Source: Areca catechu (lineage: Eukaryota; Streptophyta; Magnoliopsida; Arecales; Arecaceae). From it: 64,000 nt of DNA. Positions within the stretch are counted from its first letter, which is position 1. Every line of letters starts with the position of its first letter. The notes under the pieces were generated by a model. The model saw only the letters and a list, made by a program, of their open reading frames with translations. It searched no databases and was not told the DNA's origin. The stretch spans positions 16,526,827 to 16,590,826 of the forward strand of contig CM038051.1 of the NCBI GenBank assembly GCA_021397845.1, given 5' to 3'. Both the position numbers and the translations under genes were made by a program. This document shows positions 12,863 through 23,095 of the stretch, piece after piece.

Positions 12863-14347
12863 TGTTGCCGCCAAGACCGTCATGGCCCGTAGCTGCTGTC
12901 GGCGTCAGAGTGCGCTTTTCCCTTCGATTTCGCGGTCCTCGGGTCCCGAACCTTCGCACTGGGTGTGGTCGCTTTGCCGCTCCATTCGCTGCCCGCTGGC
13001 CCTCTGCTCTTGGACCTGCAAAACAGGGGTTAGTGATCCGAGTCGGGATTTTCGACGGGGGTACTTCGACGATCAAGTCAGTGACGATCCAGGGGAACAT
13101 ATCCTCTTGGTCAGGCCCCTCTTGATGGACTCCGCTCTAGGAGGAGTATAAAATGTGGGTGAAGGTGAAAACATTGCCGGGGGAGAATGATAGCGAGGAC
13201 AGAGGGATGCTCTGTTCCTCTGCCTCTCCTTGTTTCCCTCGCTTTCCCTTCAACTATGGTAGTAGTGGCGCTTGGCCCTCTTAGTTGGGCTTGCGTTGGT
13301 GCTTATGGTGGAAGTGGTGGTGCCATGCCCCCGTCTCCTTGTGGGGGCTGCACCTCTTCTTCTCCCTCTCTTTTTTTTTCTCTCCTCTATGTCTTGGAGT
13401 TATTGTGTGTAACCTTTGGGTTTGGTGTGAACCAGGTTATCGTTCGGCGCTTGTCTCGGGATCCCCGCCGGGCTGTCAGGCGCATGTGGCGGTGTCCCGA
13501 GGGACCTTTCCTTATTCATGATAGGGGGCGTTGTCAGGCGCTCCGACACTCCTCTTGTTGCCTCATTCTAGCAAATTTGGGGATGCTCCGAATGACGGGC
13601 GCCCGCAGGATTCGAATCCTCGGATTGGTGTAACTGGCGGTCGTAGGTGGTCAGTACGGCCTGGAAAGTGCTTCAGTGCAATCCTCGAGCGGCTCGCCGG
13701 TGTTCTGGGCTGGTGAAGACCTCATCCGGACTGGGGCCAAGCTAGGATGGCATGACTCTCTCCGACCTCGACATTCCGAGCTAGCGGGGGTGCCTAGATG
13801 GAGGAGGGCGGAAAGCGGACCCGGTCCAGAGGGCGCGCGCTCGGAGAGGCTCTGCATCGGCGGGTGAGCTCATGGCTCGACCTCGACCGCAGGGCACTAG
13901 CCTCCGAGGGTCTCGCTCTGAAGGGCGGAGGGCGGACCCGGTCTAGAGGGTGCGCACTTGGAGAGGCTCCACATCGACGAGTGAGCTCTTGGCTGGATCT
14001 CGGTCGTAGGACACTAGCCTCCAAGGGTCTCGCTCTGGAGGGTGGAAGGCGGACCCGGTCCAGAGGGCGCACTCTCGAAGAGGCTCCACATCGGCGAGTG
14101 AGCTCGTGGCTCGACCTCGACCGCAGGGCACTAGCCTCCGAGGGTCTCGCTCTAAAAGGCGGAAGACGGCTCCGACCTAGGCATCCCGGGCCTGCGGGCA
14201 CAACCTGGCGGAGGACTGAGCTCGGCCTGCTGTTCTGAAAGAGCTCAGCTCAGCTCGGTAGTGGAATACAGGCTGGAGAGTTGACGCGGCGTCTTTTCTT
14301 GACATGGCGGTCGCTGGTTCCCCCATGTCAGCGATCCTTCCACATCA
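12863..14347 (-). repeat. Left LTR (3' LTR in element sense) of element 1
   Basis: Length is 1485 bp, with TG...CA ends. It contains three exactly spaced 117-bp tandem units, anchored at AGGGCACTAGCCTCC at 13,891, 14,008 and 14,125, followed by a partial unit. The long open frames on both strands across 13.8-14.2 kb exist only because 117 is a multiple of three. Confidence 0.92.
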
Positions 14348-14362
14348 TTTGTCTCCCACTCC
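14348..14362 (-). other. Polypurine tract of element 1
   Basis: On the minus strand the sequence reads AGTGGGAGACAAA directly before the LTR start TGATGTGG, the expected place for plus-strand DNA priming. It supports the minus orientation. Confidence 0.6.
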
Positions 14363-14577
14363 CGAGGCTCGTCAGTGCGCCGCGCTCGGGTCGAAGGGAG
14401 TAATTGCGGTGCTGACATGGAAAGGAGAAAATCTGGCATAATGATGGCCAGATTGCTGGCGCTTCGGGGGTCGGCCCTGCAATCCAATGCGGGGATGCCA
14501 TGTGGCCACGTCCAAGGAGCAATTAATGTGGGCATGGAACTCAGAGCGGTCGGGACGCCATTCTCGTCGATGGGCAG

Positions 14578-14884
14578 CACGTGGCGCGGTTCCGTTGGCG
14601 GAGAGTCTGAACCGGTACGACTCCATCAGGTCATTTTGAAATGAAAAGAGGGCCTTACCCGAACCATCTATTCTTTTTGAATTCTCCGTGCCTGCTGCCG
14701 CTGCACCCAAGCTTCCTCCTTCTTCCAGTTCCCCCGAGTTTTCTAAAGGAACAAGTTTGCTTCTTCTTCCTCCTCCTCCCCCTGCTAGGATAGAGTTTTT
14801 TCCTTCGGGCCTGGGGTCTTATCTTGGGTTGAGTCTTCTTCCCGGTCTTCCATTTTGTGTTCTTCCTCTCCTTTGTCCTTGAGG
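14578..14884 (+). promoter_or_regulatory. Probable promoter and leader of the antisense gene of element 1
   Basis: A CACGTG G-box lies at 14,578-14,583 in the context gcacgtggcgcgg. Element 4 has the nearly identical ccacgtggcgcg in front of its second antisense ORF. About 60-70 bases on, element 1 reads tgaaatgaaaagagggccttacc where element 4 has tctctataaataggaccttacc, so element 1 may have a decayed TATA box. A CT-rich leader follows up to the ATG at 14,885. Confidence 0.35.
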
Positions 14885-17132
14885 ATGTCCCGTTTCGGTC
14901 CGGGCTTCCGCCCCTCTACTGATCAGGACGAGGCCGATCCTTCCGAGCGGAGGTCAGCATCTTCTTCTTCTTCTTCTGACGGAGAGGGAAGCGTAACCCG
15001 CTTCGAGCTCAGTAGGAGGCGTCCTCCCGGTCCAGTAGTCATCAGGGAACCGGGATCTAGCCCTTCTTCACCTCCTTCTTCCTCTTCTATTCCTGTCCCT
15101 GAGTCAATCCGGTCCACAGGTCCTGGTGGGGTTGCTTCGACGATCACTGCTGGGGAACTGAGGACCATTCAGGATGTCTATGGCATCCCGGCTTTCGTCC
15201 GGCTTACGGTCCCTCGTCCGGGGGAACAGTTCACTTCTAGTGGCCCGGGCCGTCTTGCCTTCTATGAGGAGACCTTCTCCACGGGTCTCCGGTTTTCCTT
15301 CCATCCTTTCTTTCTGTCAGTCTTAGAAAATTATCGTCTGGTCCCGGCGTAGCTGGTGCCAAATGCTATTAGGATCATTTTCTCCTTCATTGTGTTTTGT
15401 CACCTCCACGGGTTCGTAGCCCGATTTTCTTTGTTCAAGGCTTTCTTTGTCCTAAAGCGCCACCCAACAGAGGATGGGTGGTGGTCCTTGTCTTCCCGCC
15501 CGAGGGCATTAGGTTTGAGCTTCCCTCTTCCATCAGGAGATGGAAGAGCAAGTTTTTCTTTGTTGAGGTCGATGGGGTCGACTGGGTCTGGAGCGATACG
15601 GATCAGTCCCCCAACCAAAATTCTGTGATCGATGCGGCTGACCGGGATGATTACGAGTAGCTCCACACCGCCCAGATTCCTCCCCTCGAGGTCCTGTTAT
15701 CTAAGCAGAACCTTGCCGACTCCAGGGTCAACCCGACGGATGGGTTGGGTAAGTTCGACCTGAACCTTTTCTTTTCTTTTGTTCTTGCACCTCTTGCATT
15801 GTTTCTCCCAGGCTCTAACTGTTGTGTAATTTGTATGCAGGTATGATCTTCTCCGAGAGTGATCTTCTGGCCATCACTAAGAAGAGGCCACCGACCGGGC
15901 TGGCCGGGGAGCCTGCTTCCAGGCGGGTCCGGAGTGAGAGCACATCTGCGGTCGCTCCCACGGTGGTGATCGGTCTGAGCTCGACCGCCCCAGTTGGTCC
16001 GAGTTCAGAGGTGCCACGCGCTGCTACCATGCCGGTGGAGAGGGCAGCTTCCGCGGTGCCAAGGCCAGTCCAGCAGGCCCCCGCTGCAGAGCCCGAGGTG
16101 GTAGTCCGGGTGAGGGCTGCCGCTGCTGCCGCTGTGCCCCGCGATCCTCCGAGTCCACCCGTCGTCGCTGTCAAGGGTGAGGAGACCCAGGCTGCGCCCA
16201 GCACCTCGATAGAGGTGCCACCTGCACCAACACCGACCTCCCAGCCTGCCCCCCGGGATCCTTCAGCCAGCGGTGCAAGGCCGCCAGCTCACGGAGAGAG
16301 CCGGAGGGAGGATGCACGGCGCCATCTTCCCTTCAGGATGGGGCCGGAGAGCTCAGTACTTCGGAGCCCCGAGCTAGCCGAATGCATGATGGATTTCTCC
16401 ATCCAGGCATGCGATCAACAGGAGATGGCTGGGATGCGGGTGACCGATGTCATCCGCACCCTCTTCTCTCAGCTATACTCGGTAAGCCGCCTTTACTTCC
16501 CTTTCTCTTCTCTTTTCTCTCTTTTTTTTTTTTTGCTAACTTCTTTTCATGGTGCAGATCGGTGCCGAGGCCCTATTCATCAAGGGCCACTACCAGAGCT
16601 GGAAGAGTCTCAAGCGGCAATAGGCCGTCGAGATTGAGTCTCTCAAAGCCGACCTGAGAGGGAGCTTGCCGATGCTGAGGGGCGAGCAAAGGGACTCCTG
16701 ATGGCTTGTGACCTGGAGCAGAGTCGTTCAAAGAAGGCAATCGACGACCTCTCCATCGTCGAGAAAGAGCTTAACTGGTACAATGCCAAGGCCGACCGGC
16801 ACAAGAAGACCGCCCAAGCTACTCAGGCGAAACTGCTAGCTGTGAAGGAGAAGCTTGCCGCGGCTGAGAAGGCGGCAGAGATGGCTGCCAACTCAGCGGA
16901 AACAGCCAGGCTGGAGGCCGTCGAGTCGAAGAGGGTGGCCGCTGAGGCCACGAAAGGTATTGAGGATGCCGTCGCTAGGTTCAAGGCCTCGGAGGACTTC
17001 ATTACTGAAATCCAGCAGATGGCATCAGATTCCTTTTATAAGGGATTCATGTACCTACGCGACCGGGTCGAGGTGATTATTCCTGACAAGGATCGCAGTA
17101 GCCTCAGGTACCCTTCGACCATGGAGGAGTAG
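14885..17132 (+). pseudogene. Antisense gene of element 1: PF04195-like 'putative gypsy type transposon' protein
   Basis: The start at 14,885 (MSRFGPGF) leads into an acidic Ser-rich tract, then the PF04195-like domain (GRLAFYEETFSTGLRFSFHP, FKAFFVLKRHP, WW) and, after a frameshift near 15,500, KSKFFFVEVDGVDWVW. Intron 1 is 15,749-15,840 and intron 2 is 16,482-16,557; both are GT-AG with fitting phases. A Pro/Ala/Val-rich linker (15.9-16.3 kb) precedes a long Ala/Glu/Lys coiled coil (16.7-17.0 kb), which ends in the signature FKASEDF..E..SDSFYKGF. In-frame TAG stops fall at 15,350, 15,658, 16,621 and 17,130. At 15,350 the sister copies in elements 2 and 4 have glutamine. The gene runs antisense to gag. 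Its function is unknown; proteins of this family are known as extra ORFs of plant gypsy elements. A 3' end near 17,390-17,410 (gatcaatgaagtg) is plausible. Confidence 0.75.
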
Positions 17133-17549
17133 GCTGATGAGGAGGTCATCGCGGGAGGCACGGACTCAGAGCCTTCGACACCAGCCAAGGGTGATCCTAC
17201 CGAAGTCGGGGCAGCCCAACCGGGACTTCTGAGGGCGAGAGCTCCCGGCCTCAAGACCCAGCGGGGAGGCCAGCCGGGGCGAAGTGACCCTTTTTACTCC
17301 TTGCTTCATTTTGTACTTTCATTTCTTGTACTCAGTCTGGGTCACTCGGTATGTTGGGGGCCCAGAAGACACTTGTACTTTGTGTTTGATCAATGAAGTG
17401 AAACCCGAGTTTCTTTATCATTTGTTCTCTTTGCTTTTTTTTCTCTCTTTCATCTCCTCTCTTCTTCTCTCCCTTTTCTCTCTCTTCTTTTTTTTTGATG
17501 GAGAGATCAGAGGGAAGGACTGCACCTTGCTTAGGGGGACAAGTTGTAA

Positions 17550-18250
17550 CACTTGAGAGCTGCTGGGCTCGAAGGTGTTGTTGACAAGGGCCATGCGGCT
17601 CAAAGGTCCCTTGGCCGGGATCTGAACTCCGGTCTTGGATTAGCATCCTGGAGCTAGGCTCAGGGATGTCGATTGCTGAGAGCTGCTTGGCTCAAAGTTC
17701 TCTTGGCCGGAGATCTGAGCTCCGATCTTGAGGAGGGCATCCTGGAGCTAGGCTCAGGGACGTTGATGACTGAGAGCTACTTGGCTCGAAGCTCTCTTGG
17801 CCAGAGATCTGAGCTCCTATCTTGAGAGGGGCATCCTGGAGCTGGGCTCGGGGACGTTGATGACTGAGAGCTGCTTGGCTCGAAGTTCTCTTGGCCGGAG
17901 ATCTAAGCTCTAGTCTTGAGAGGGGCATCCTGGAGCTGGGCTCGGGGACGTTGATGACTGAGAGCTGCTTGGCTCGAAGTTCTCTTGGCCGGAGATCTGA
18001 GCTCCAACCTTGAGAGGGGCATCCTGGAGCTGGGCTCGGGGACATTGATGACTGAGAGCTGCTTGGCTCGAAGTTCTCTTGCCTGGAGATCTGAGCTCTG
18101 GTCTTGAGAAGGGCATCCTGGAGCTGGGCTCGGGGACGTTGATGACTGAGAGCTGCTTGGCTCGAAGTTCTCTTGGCCGGAGATCTGAGCTCCGATCTTG
18201 AGAAGGGCATCCTGGAGCTGGGCTCGGGGACGTTGATGACTGTGGTAGCT
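17550..18250. repeat. Satellite array with an exact 94-bp period (block A1)
   Basis: The anchor CATCCTGGAGCT falls at 17,644, 17,738, 17,832, 17,926, 18,020, 18,114 and 18,208: six steps of exactly 94 bases. Units read like cttggctcgaagttctcttgg, ccggagatctgagctccga and cttgagaggggcatcctgg. The array lies between the antisense gene and gag, i.e. in the 3' untranslated part in element sense. Unit identity is high. Confidence 0.95.
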
Positions 18251-18700
18251 TCAATGATGCTATATTTCCTTCTTGTTCTCTCTTACTTTCCTTCCCTACT
18301 CTTCTTCTTTCTCTTTTTTTCTTTTTGTTGTTGTTTGTTTTTTTTTTTTTGAGTGGGGAGATCAGAGGAGAGGATGCTAGTTGTACCCCCATTTTGTTCT
18401 CTTTCTTTCCTTCCCCTCTCGTCTTCTTTTTGAGTGGGGAGATCAGAGAAGAGGGTTGCCGGGCTTCCCCCTTTGTTCTCTTTCTTTCCTTCCCCTCTCA
18501 TCTTCTTTTCGAGTGGGGAGATCAGAGAAGGGGAGTTATCGGTCTTGATTGCCTTGGAGCTAGGCTCGAGGCCTTCCTAGACGTGGAGCTAGGCTCGGGC
18601 CCAGGGGGTTGCCTGAGATCTTGGCCCAGGTCTTTGGCACCTTGGAGCTAGGCTCAAGGTGTTGATGGGAGCTACGTGGCCCCATGATCTCTTAGCATCT
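18251..18700. repeat. Spacer with T-runs and a repeated 'gagtggggagatcagag' phrase
   Basis: This spacer interrupts the 94-bp array. The phrase (t/c)gagtggggagatcagag(a/g)a(g)agg occurs three times (about 18,351, 18,430 and 18,510), each after a run of ctttctttccttcccctctc. A related phrase, gatggagagatcagagggaagg, stands just before the array at about 17,498. No gene is visible. Confidence 0.6.
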
Positions 18701-19290
18701 CAGAGTTGGGCTCGGAGATGTTTGAGATAGAGAGCTGCTTGGCTCGGAGTTCTCTTGGCCAGAGATCTGAGCTCCGATCTTGAGAGGGCATCCTGGAGCT
18801 GGGCTCGGGGACGTTGTTGACTGAAAGCTGCTTGGGTCGAAGTTCTCTTAGCCGGAGATCTGAGCTCCGGTCTTGAGAAGGGCATCCTGGAGCTGGGCTC
18901 GGGACATTGATGACTGTGAGCTGCTTGGCTCGAACATTCTCTGACATCCTGGAGCTGGGCTCGGGGATGCTTGGAATTGTGGAGCTACGTGGCTCGAACA
19001 TTCTTCGACGTCCTGGAGCTGGGCTCGGGGACGCTTGGAATTGTGGAGCTACGTGGCTCGAACATTCTTCGATGTCCTGGAGCTTGGCTCGGGGATGCTT
19101 GGAATTATGGAGCTACGTGGCTCGAACATTCTTCGATGTCCTGGAGCTTGGCTCGGGGATGCTTGGGATTGTGGAGCTACGTGGCTCGAACATTCTCTGA
19201 TGTCCTGGATCTGGGCTCGGGGATGCTTGGGATTGTGGAGCTACGTGGCTCGAACATTCTTCGACGTCCTGGAGCTAGGCTCGGGGACGT
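18700..19290. repeat. Satellite array: two 94-bp units then 64-bp units (blocks A2 and B)
   Basis: CATCCTGG anchors at 18,789 and 18,883 are 94 apart. From 18,947 the anchor TCCTGG recurs at 19,011, 19,075, 19,139, 19,203 and 19,267, exactly 64 bases each. The 64-bp unit keeps the 'ctggagctgggctcggggacg' and 'gagctacgtggctcgaac' parts of the 94-bp unit but lacks about 30 bases around the 'ccggagatctgagctcc' segment. It therefore looks like a shortened daughter unit. Confidence 0.93.
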
Positions 19291-19429
19291 TGTAGTCTTT
19301 TCCTGCAAGACATGCGGATACCCATGCAAGGGAAAAATCGTTACCATGATTATTAGTAAGGGGACTTACCTTATCGGAGGCGTCTTTGTAGGCTACAGGC
19401 CCTCCTCCCTCGGGGGAGCCTGATGCCAT

Positions 19430-20110
19430 CGAACTCTTCGAGGTAATAGACCCCTCACGGTGTAGCTTCGAACGCCTCGCGGGGGCCTCCCCACGGTGAT
19501 TCGCGATCGTTGTCCCGATGTCCGCGGCAGCTTTATTTACCTTCCTCCTTCGCTTTCTCCTCCCCTCATGGTGGGGAAATGACTCTCGGGTGCCCCTGCC
19601 CCCCGAGCCGTCTTAGACGCATGCGCGACCCTCCAGGCGGCAATGCCCGCCGGTTTCACGGTGAGGTAGCCATTGGTGGTTGAAGTCGATGGAAAAGTGG
19701 CGAGCACTTGGGGCCCCGCTCGAGGCCTGCCCCCCGCAAACCTTCGGAGGTGGGCCTCCTTGACGAGCTTCTCGATCTCTCATTCACGATTGCGACATTT
19801 TTTGATGCCATGGCCATGATCACGGTGGAAGTGATGATACTCCACCTCACCGCGACCAGTGAAGGGCTCCACCGGTGGTGGGCGTTGTAGTCCGGTGGCT
19901 CGCCGGTCAAACCTCGCATGCTGATGAACTGGTGGAAGAATCCCATCATTTTATGCTCACGCTTCTCCAGGCACACTTTCACTGTGTGCCTGATGGTTCG
20001 TCAGTGTGTTCTCCGTCGAAAGGGACGGAGGAGGTGACGTCCTGGAGAGGCCTAGGGGAGATTGCCACTCTGCTGGCCTTTCTAGCTTGTGTCGTCACCG
20101 TTCTTTTTCC
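19430..20110 (-). pseudogene. gag remnant of element 1 (zinc-knuckle region)
   Basis: On the minus strand around 19,845-19,780 the frame reads EYHHFHRDHGHGIKKCRNRE, then a stop, then EIEKLVKEAHLRRFAGG. This is the C-terminal zinc-knuckle segment of gypsy gag (compare YCRFHRDHGHSTEDC in element 2). The first cysteine appears lost (H in its place). The surrounding sequence is broken by stops and shifts. Nothing of protease or later pol follows before the satellite array. Confidence 0.7.
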
Positions 20111-20171
20111 TCTTCCATGGTATGTTGACCTGTGGAGAGGTAGAGGACTTAGTCACGCCCGTCCTTGCCCC

Positions 20172-20190
20172 CCTTCCTGGCGCGCCAATC
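20172..20190 (-). other. Primer-binding-site position of element 1
   Basis: On the minus strand, directly after the 5' LTR end, the sequence reads GATTGGCGCGCCAGGAAGG. The TTGGCGC start resembles primer-binding sites of many plant gypsy elements. The tRNA was not identified. Confidence 0.55.
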
Positions 20191-21793
20191 TGTTGCCGCC
20201 AAGACCGTCATGGCCCGTAGCTGCTGTCGGTGCCAGAGTGTGCTTTCCCCGTCGGTTTTGCGGTCCTCGAGTCACAGACCTTCGCACTGGGTGTGGTCGC
20301 TTTGCCGCTCCCTTCGCTGCCCGCCGACCCTCTGCTCTTGGACTTGCGAAACAAGGGTTAGTGACCCGGGCCGGGGTTTCCGGTGGGGGCACTCCGACGA
20401 TCAAGTCAGTGACGATCCAGGAGAACAGATCCTCCTGGTCGGGCCCCTCTTGATGGACTCCGCTCTAGGAGGAGTGTAAAATATGGGTGAAGGTGAAAAC
20501 ATTGTCGGGGGAGAATGATAGCCGGGACAGAGGGATGCTCTGTTCCTCTGCCTCTCCTTGTTTCCCTCGCTTTCCCTTCAACTGTGGTGGTAGTGGCGCT
20601 TGGCCCTCTTAGTTGGGCTTGCGCTGGTGCTTATAGTGGAAGTGGTGGTGCCATGCCCCCGTCTCCTTGTGGGGGCTGCACCTCTTCTTCTCCCTCTCTT
20701 TTTTTTTCTCCTCTGTGTCTTGGAGTTGTGTGTGTTACCTCTGGATTTGCTGTGAACCAGATTACCATTCGGCGCTTGTCTCGGGATCCCTGCCGGGCTG
20801 TCAGGTGCATGCAACGGTGTCCCGAGGGACCTTTCCTTATTCATGATAGGGGCGTTGTCAGGCGCTCCGACACTCCTCTTGGTTGCCTCATTCCAGAAAA
20901 TTTAGGGGTGCTCCGAATGGCAGGCCGCCACTTGCGGGATTCGAATCCCTGGATTGGTGTAACTGGCGGTCATAGGTGGTCAGTACGGCCTGGAAAGTGC
21001 TTCAATGCAATCCTCGGGTGGCTCGCCGATGTTCTGGGCTGGTGAAGACCTCGTCCGAACTGGGGCCGAGCTGGGATGGCATGACTCGCTCCGATCTCGA
21101 CATTCCGAGCTCGCGAGGGCGCCTCGATGGAGGAGGGCGGAAGGTGGACCCGGTCCAGAGGGCACGCGCTTGGAGAGGCTCCGCATCGACGAGTGAGCTC
21201 GTGGCTCGACCTCGACCGCAAGGCACTAGCCTCCGAGGGTCTCGCTTTGGAGGGCGGAGGGCGGACCCGGTCCAGAGGGCGCGCGCTCGGAGAGGCTCTA
21301 CATTGACGGGTGAGCTCTTGGCTCAACCTCGGCTGCAGGGCACTAGCCTCCGAGGGTCTCGCTCTAGAGGGCGGAAGGCGGACCCGGTCTAAAGGGCGCG
21401 CACTCGGAGAGGCTCCACATCGGTGGGTGAGCTCTTGGCTCGATCTCAGCCACAGGGCACTAGCCTCCGAGGGTCTCGCTCTGGAGGGTGGAAGGCGGAC
21501 CCGGTCTAGAGGGCGCATGCTCGGAGAGGCTCCATATCGGCGGGTGAGCTCGTGGCTCGACCTCGATCGCGGGGCACTAGCCTCCGAGGGTCTCGCTCTG
21601 GAGGGCGGAAGGCGGCTCCGACCTAGGCGTCCCGAGCCCGCGGGCACGACCTGGCGGAGGACTGAGCTCGACCTGCTGTTCTGAAAGAGCTCAGCTCAGC
21701 TCGGTAGTGGAATACGGGCTGGTGAGTTGACGCGGCGTCTTTTCTTGACATGGCGGCCGCTGGTTCCCCCACGTCAGCAATCCTTCCACATCA
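20191..21793 (-). repeat. Right LTR (5' LTR in element sense) of element 1
   Basis: Length is 1603 bp. The same 117-bp unit as in the left LTR occurs four times (anchors 21,220, 21,337, 21,454 and 21,571). The one extra unit explains the 118-bp length difference between the two LTRs. Confidence 0.92.
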
Positions 21794-21886
21794 ATATGTA
21801 CTAAGACTAGAAAATGAATTGAAGAAAAATATTTCAAAGAAATCCAAGTTGGGACAAGCAATTGATAAGTAAATAGCAAAAATTTC

Positions 21887-22104
21887 AAATAATGTGTCAA
21901 GATTGTAGTGATGCTTTGTTGTGAACTACCAAACATTGTAAAACATAAAGAAATATCACAACCTAGAAATCAATTATTAGTTATGTAATGCTGCAAATAA
22001 TGTGTCAAGATTGTAGTGATGCTTTGTTGTGAACTACCAAACATTGTAAAACATAAAGAAATATCACAACCTGGAAATCAATTATTAGTTATGTAATGCT
22101 GCAA
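21887..22104. repeat. 109-bp tandem duplication
   Basis: The unit starting aaataatgtgtcaagattg (21,887) repeats from 21,996 with only one or two differences seen. It lies in the Harbinger half to the right of the nested element. The near-identity means the duplication is recent compared with the host transposon. Confidence 0.9.
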
Positions 22105-23095
22105 AACTTCACCGTAACATAACTAAAAAGGTTGGATAAGTTTTTCCTTCACAGTTACTTTAAATATATCAAATTGCTTAATTTTGGAAGTCAAACAAGT
22201 ATAAAGAGAACAACATTAGCAAACAAATGACAACCTGAATTTAGATACAATGGTAAAAAAATGACATGATGAATGAATATAAACTCAAATGGGTAGAGCA
22301 GTCATGACCATCACCACTCATGCCCATATAGCAATCTGGGGATTTTGATTGCATTTCAAAACCCTATTTAACTTTGTCCAACCACAGTGGCAAAGCTTCC
22401 TGGGAAAATCCTTTATGGCTTTGCCCTCGATTCGAAACGAAAAGACAAGTGACAGAGTAGCAAAATCCAAAGGAGACTAGGAGGAGGATTAGGAAAGTTT
22501 TCTGGGAAAAGACTTCATAGACAAAGGTCGACAGAGAATGCGAGAGATGCAGGTTTAGAATGCAAAGAGGGAGGCTTCTTTGTTTCTTCCTCCAAGCCCC
22601 CTCCACACCTTCCTTCTCTCCCAAAACCAAACACTACCTTTAGCAATGGCAAGGAGAGGCAAAGAGAGACACTTAGAGAGAGAGAGGAAGCAAAGAGGAG
22701 GGAAATGGAAAGCCAGAAATGGGAGAATCAGTTGGAAGAAGTTACCTTTCCGAAAGATGAAGGGGCTGCAGAGACGGATCCTTTCGATTGGAGACCTCAG
22801 CAAGACGATTTCCTGAAATCCTAGACTCGGGAGAAGAAGGGATCGGGACGAAGATGGAAAATTGAAAAGAGGGTTTTATTTAGGTAAAAATTTTTCCAGC
22901 CATGCCCTTGGAATAAGGAAACTGGGAATAAGCCTATTCTATGGAGGACCATGGAATACCAATTCGAGAATACCGCACGTTGACTGGAATTCATATTTTG
23001 CTGAGACCCACCAACTTTTTTATGCCTGTTTGGAAAAATAGCATGGAATAAAGCCCTATTCCAGGCTGGAATAGAGCATCCAAACACTACCTATA

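Larger units (their letters stand above)
12863..21793 (-). mobile_element. Element 1: Tat-like Ty3/gypsy LTR retrotransposon, pol deleted, antisense gene kept
   Basis: Two long direct repeats (12,863-14,347 and 20,191-21,793) begin TGTTGCCGCC and end CCACATCA. They are flanked by the 5-bp target duplication ATATG (12,858-12,862 and 21,794-21,798). Orientation is minus: just inside the right LTR the minus strand reads ATTGGCGCGCCAGGAAGG (primer-binding-site position), and just inside the left LTR it reads AGTGGGAGACAAA (polypurine tract). Order in element sense: LTR, gag remnant (19.4-20.1 kb), satellite array (17.5-19.3 kb), antisense gene (14.9-17.1 kb), LTR. No protease, reverse transcriptase or integrase is visible, so the element is a deletion derivative. 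It sits inside the Harbinger element. Confidence 0.9.
9891..23095 (-). mobile_element. Degenerate PIF/Harbinger transposon, split by a nested LTR retrotransposon
   Basis: The left end (from about 9891, ..GGTGTTTGGATGG) and the reverse complement of the right end (..GGTAGTGTTTGGATGC, to about 23,095) form imperfect terminal inverted repeats. Both subterminal regions are rich in 'ggaata/tattcc' words. Inside on the minus strand are a Harbinger transposase N-terminal piece (10,057-10,305) and a companion-protein remnant (about 10,650-11,270). Without the nested element the transposon is about 4.3 kb. A 3-bp target duplication could not be fixed with confidence. The DDE nuclease part is absent, so it cannot move by itself. 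Confidence 0.65.

Noticed and set aside
13147..13154. TATAAAAT on the plus strand in the left LTR of element 1 as an antisense promoter
   Set aside because: The other LTR has TGTAAAAT at the same place, so it is not a conserved box.
13794..14238. Long open frames on both strands with 39-residue repeats
   Set aside because: They come from 117-bp tandem units within an LTR (117 is a multiple of three) and are mirrored in the other LTR; no start context or domain.
17692..18392. Minus-strand frames rich in Ser/Pro/Gln that look like a repeat protein
   Set aside because: They are the 94-bp satellite read through; 94 is not a multiple of three, so the protein 'repeat' changes frame from unit to unit.
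17550..19290. CRISPR-like array
   Set aside because: The repeats are head-to-tail with no unique spacers, and this is plant nuclear DNA.
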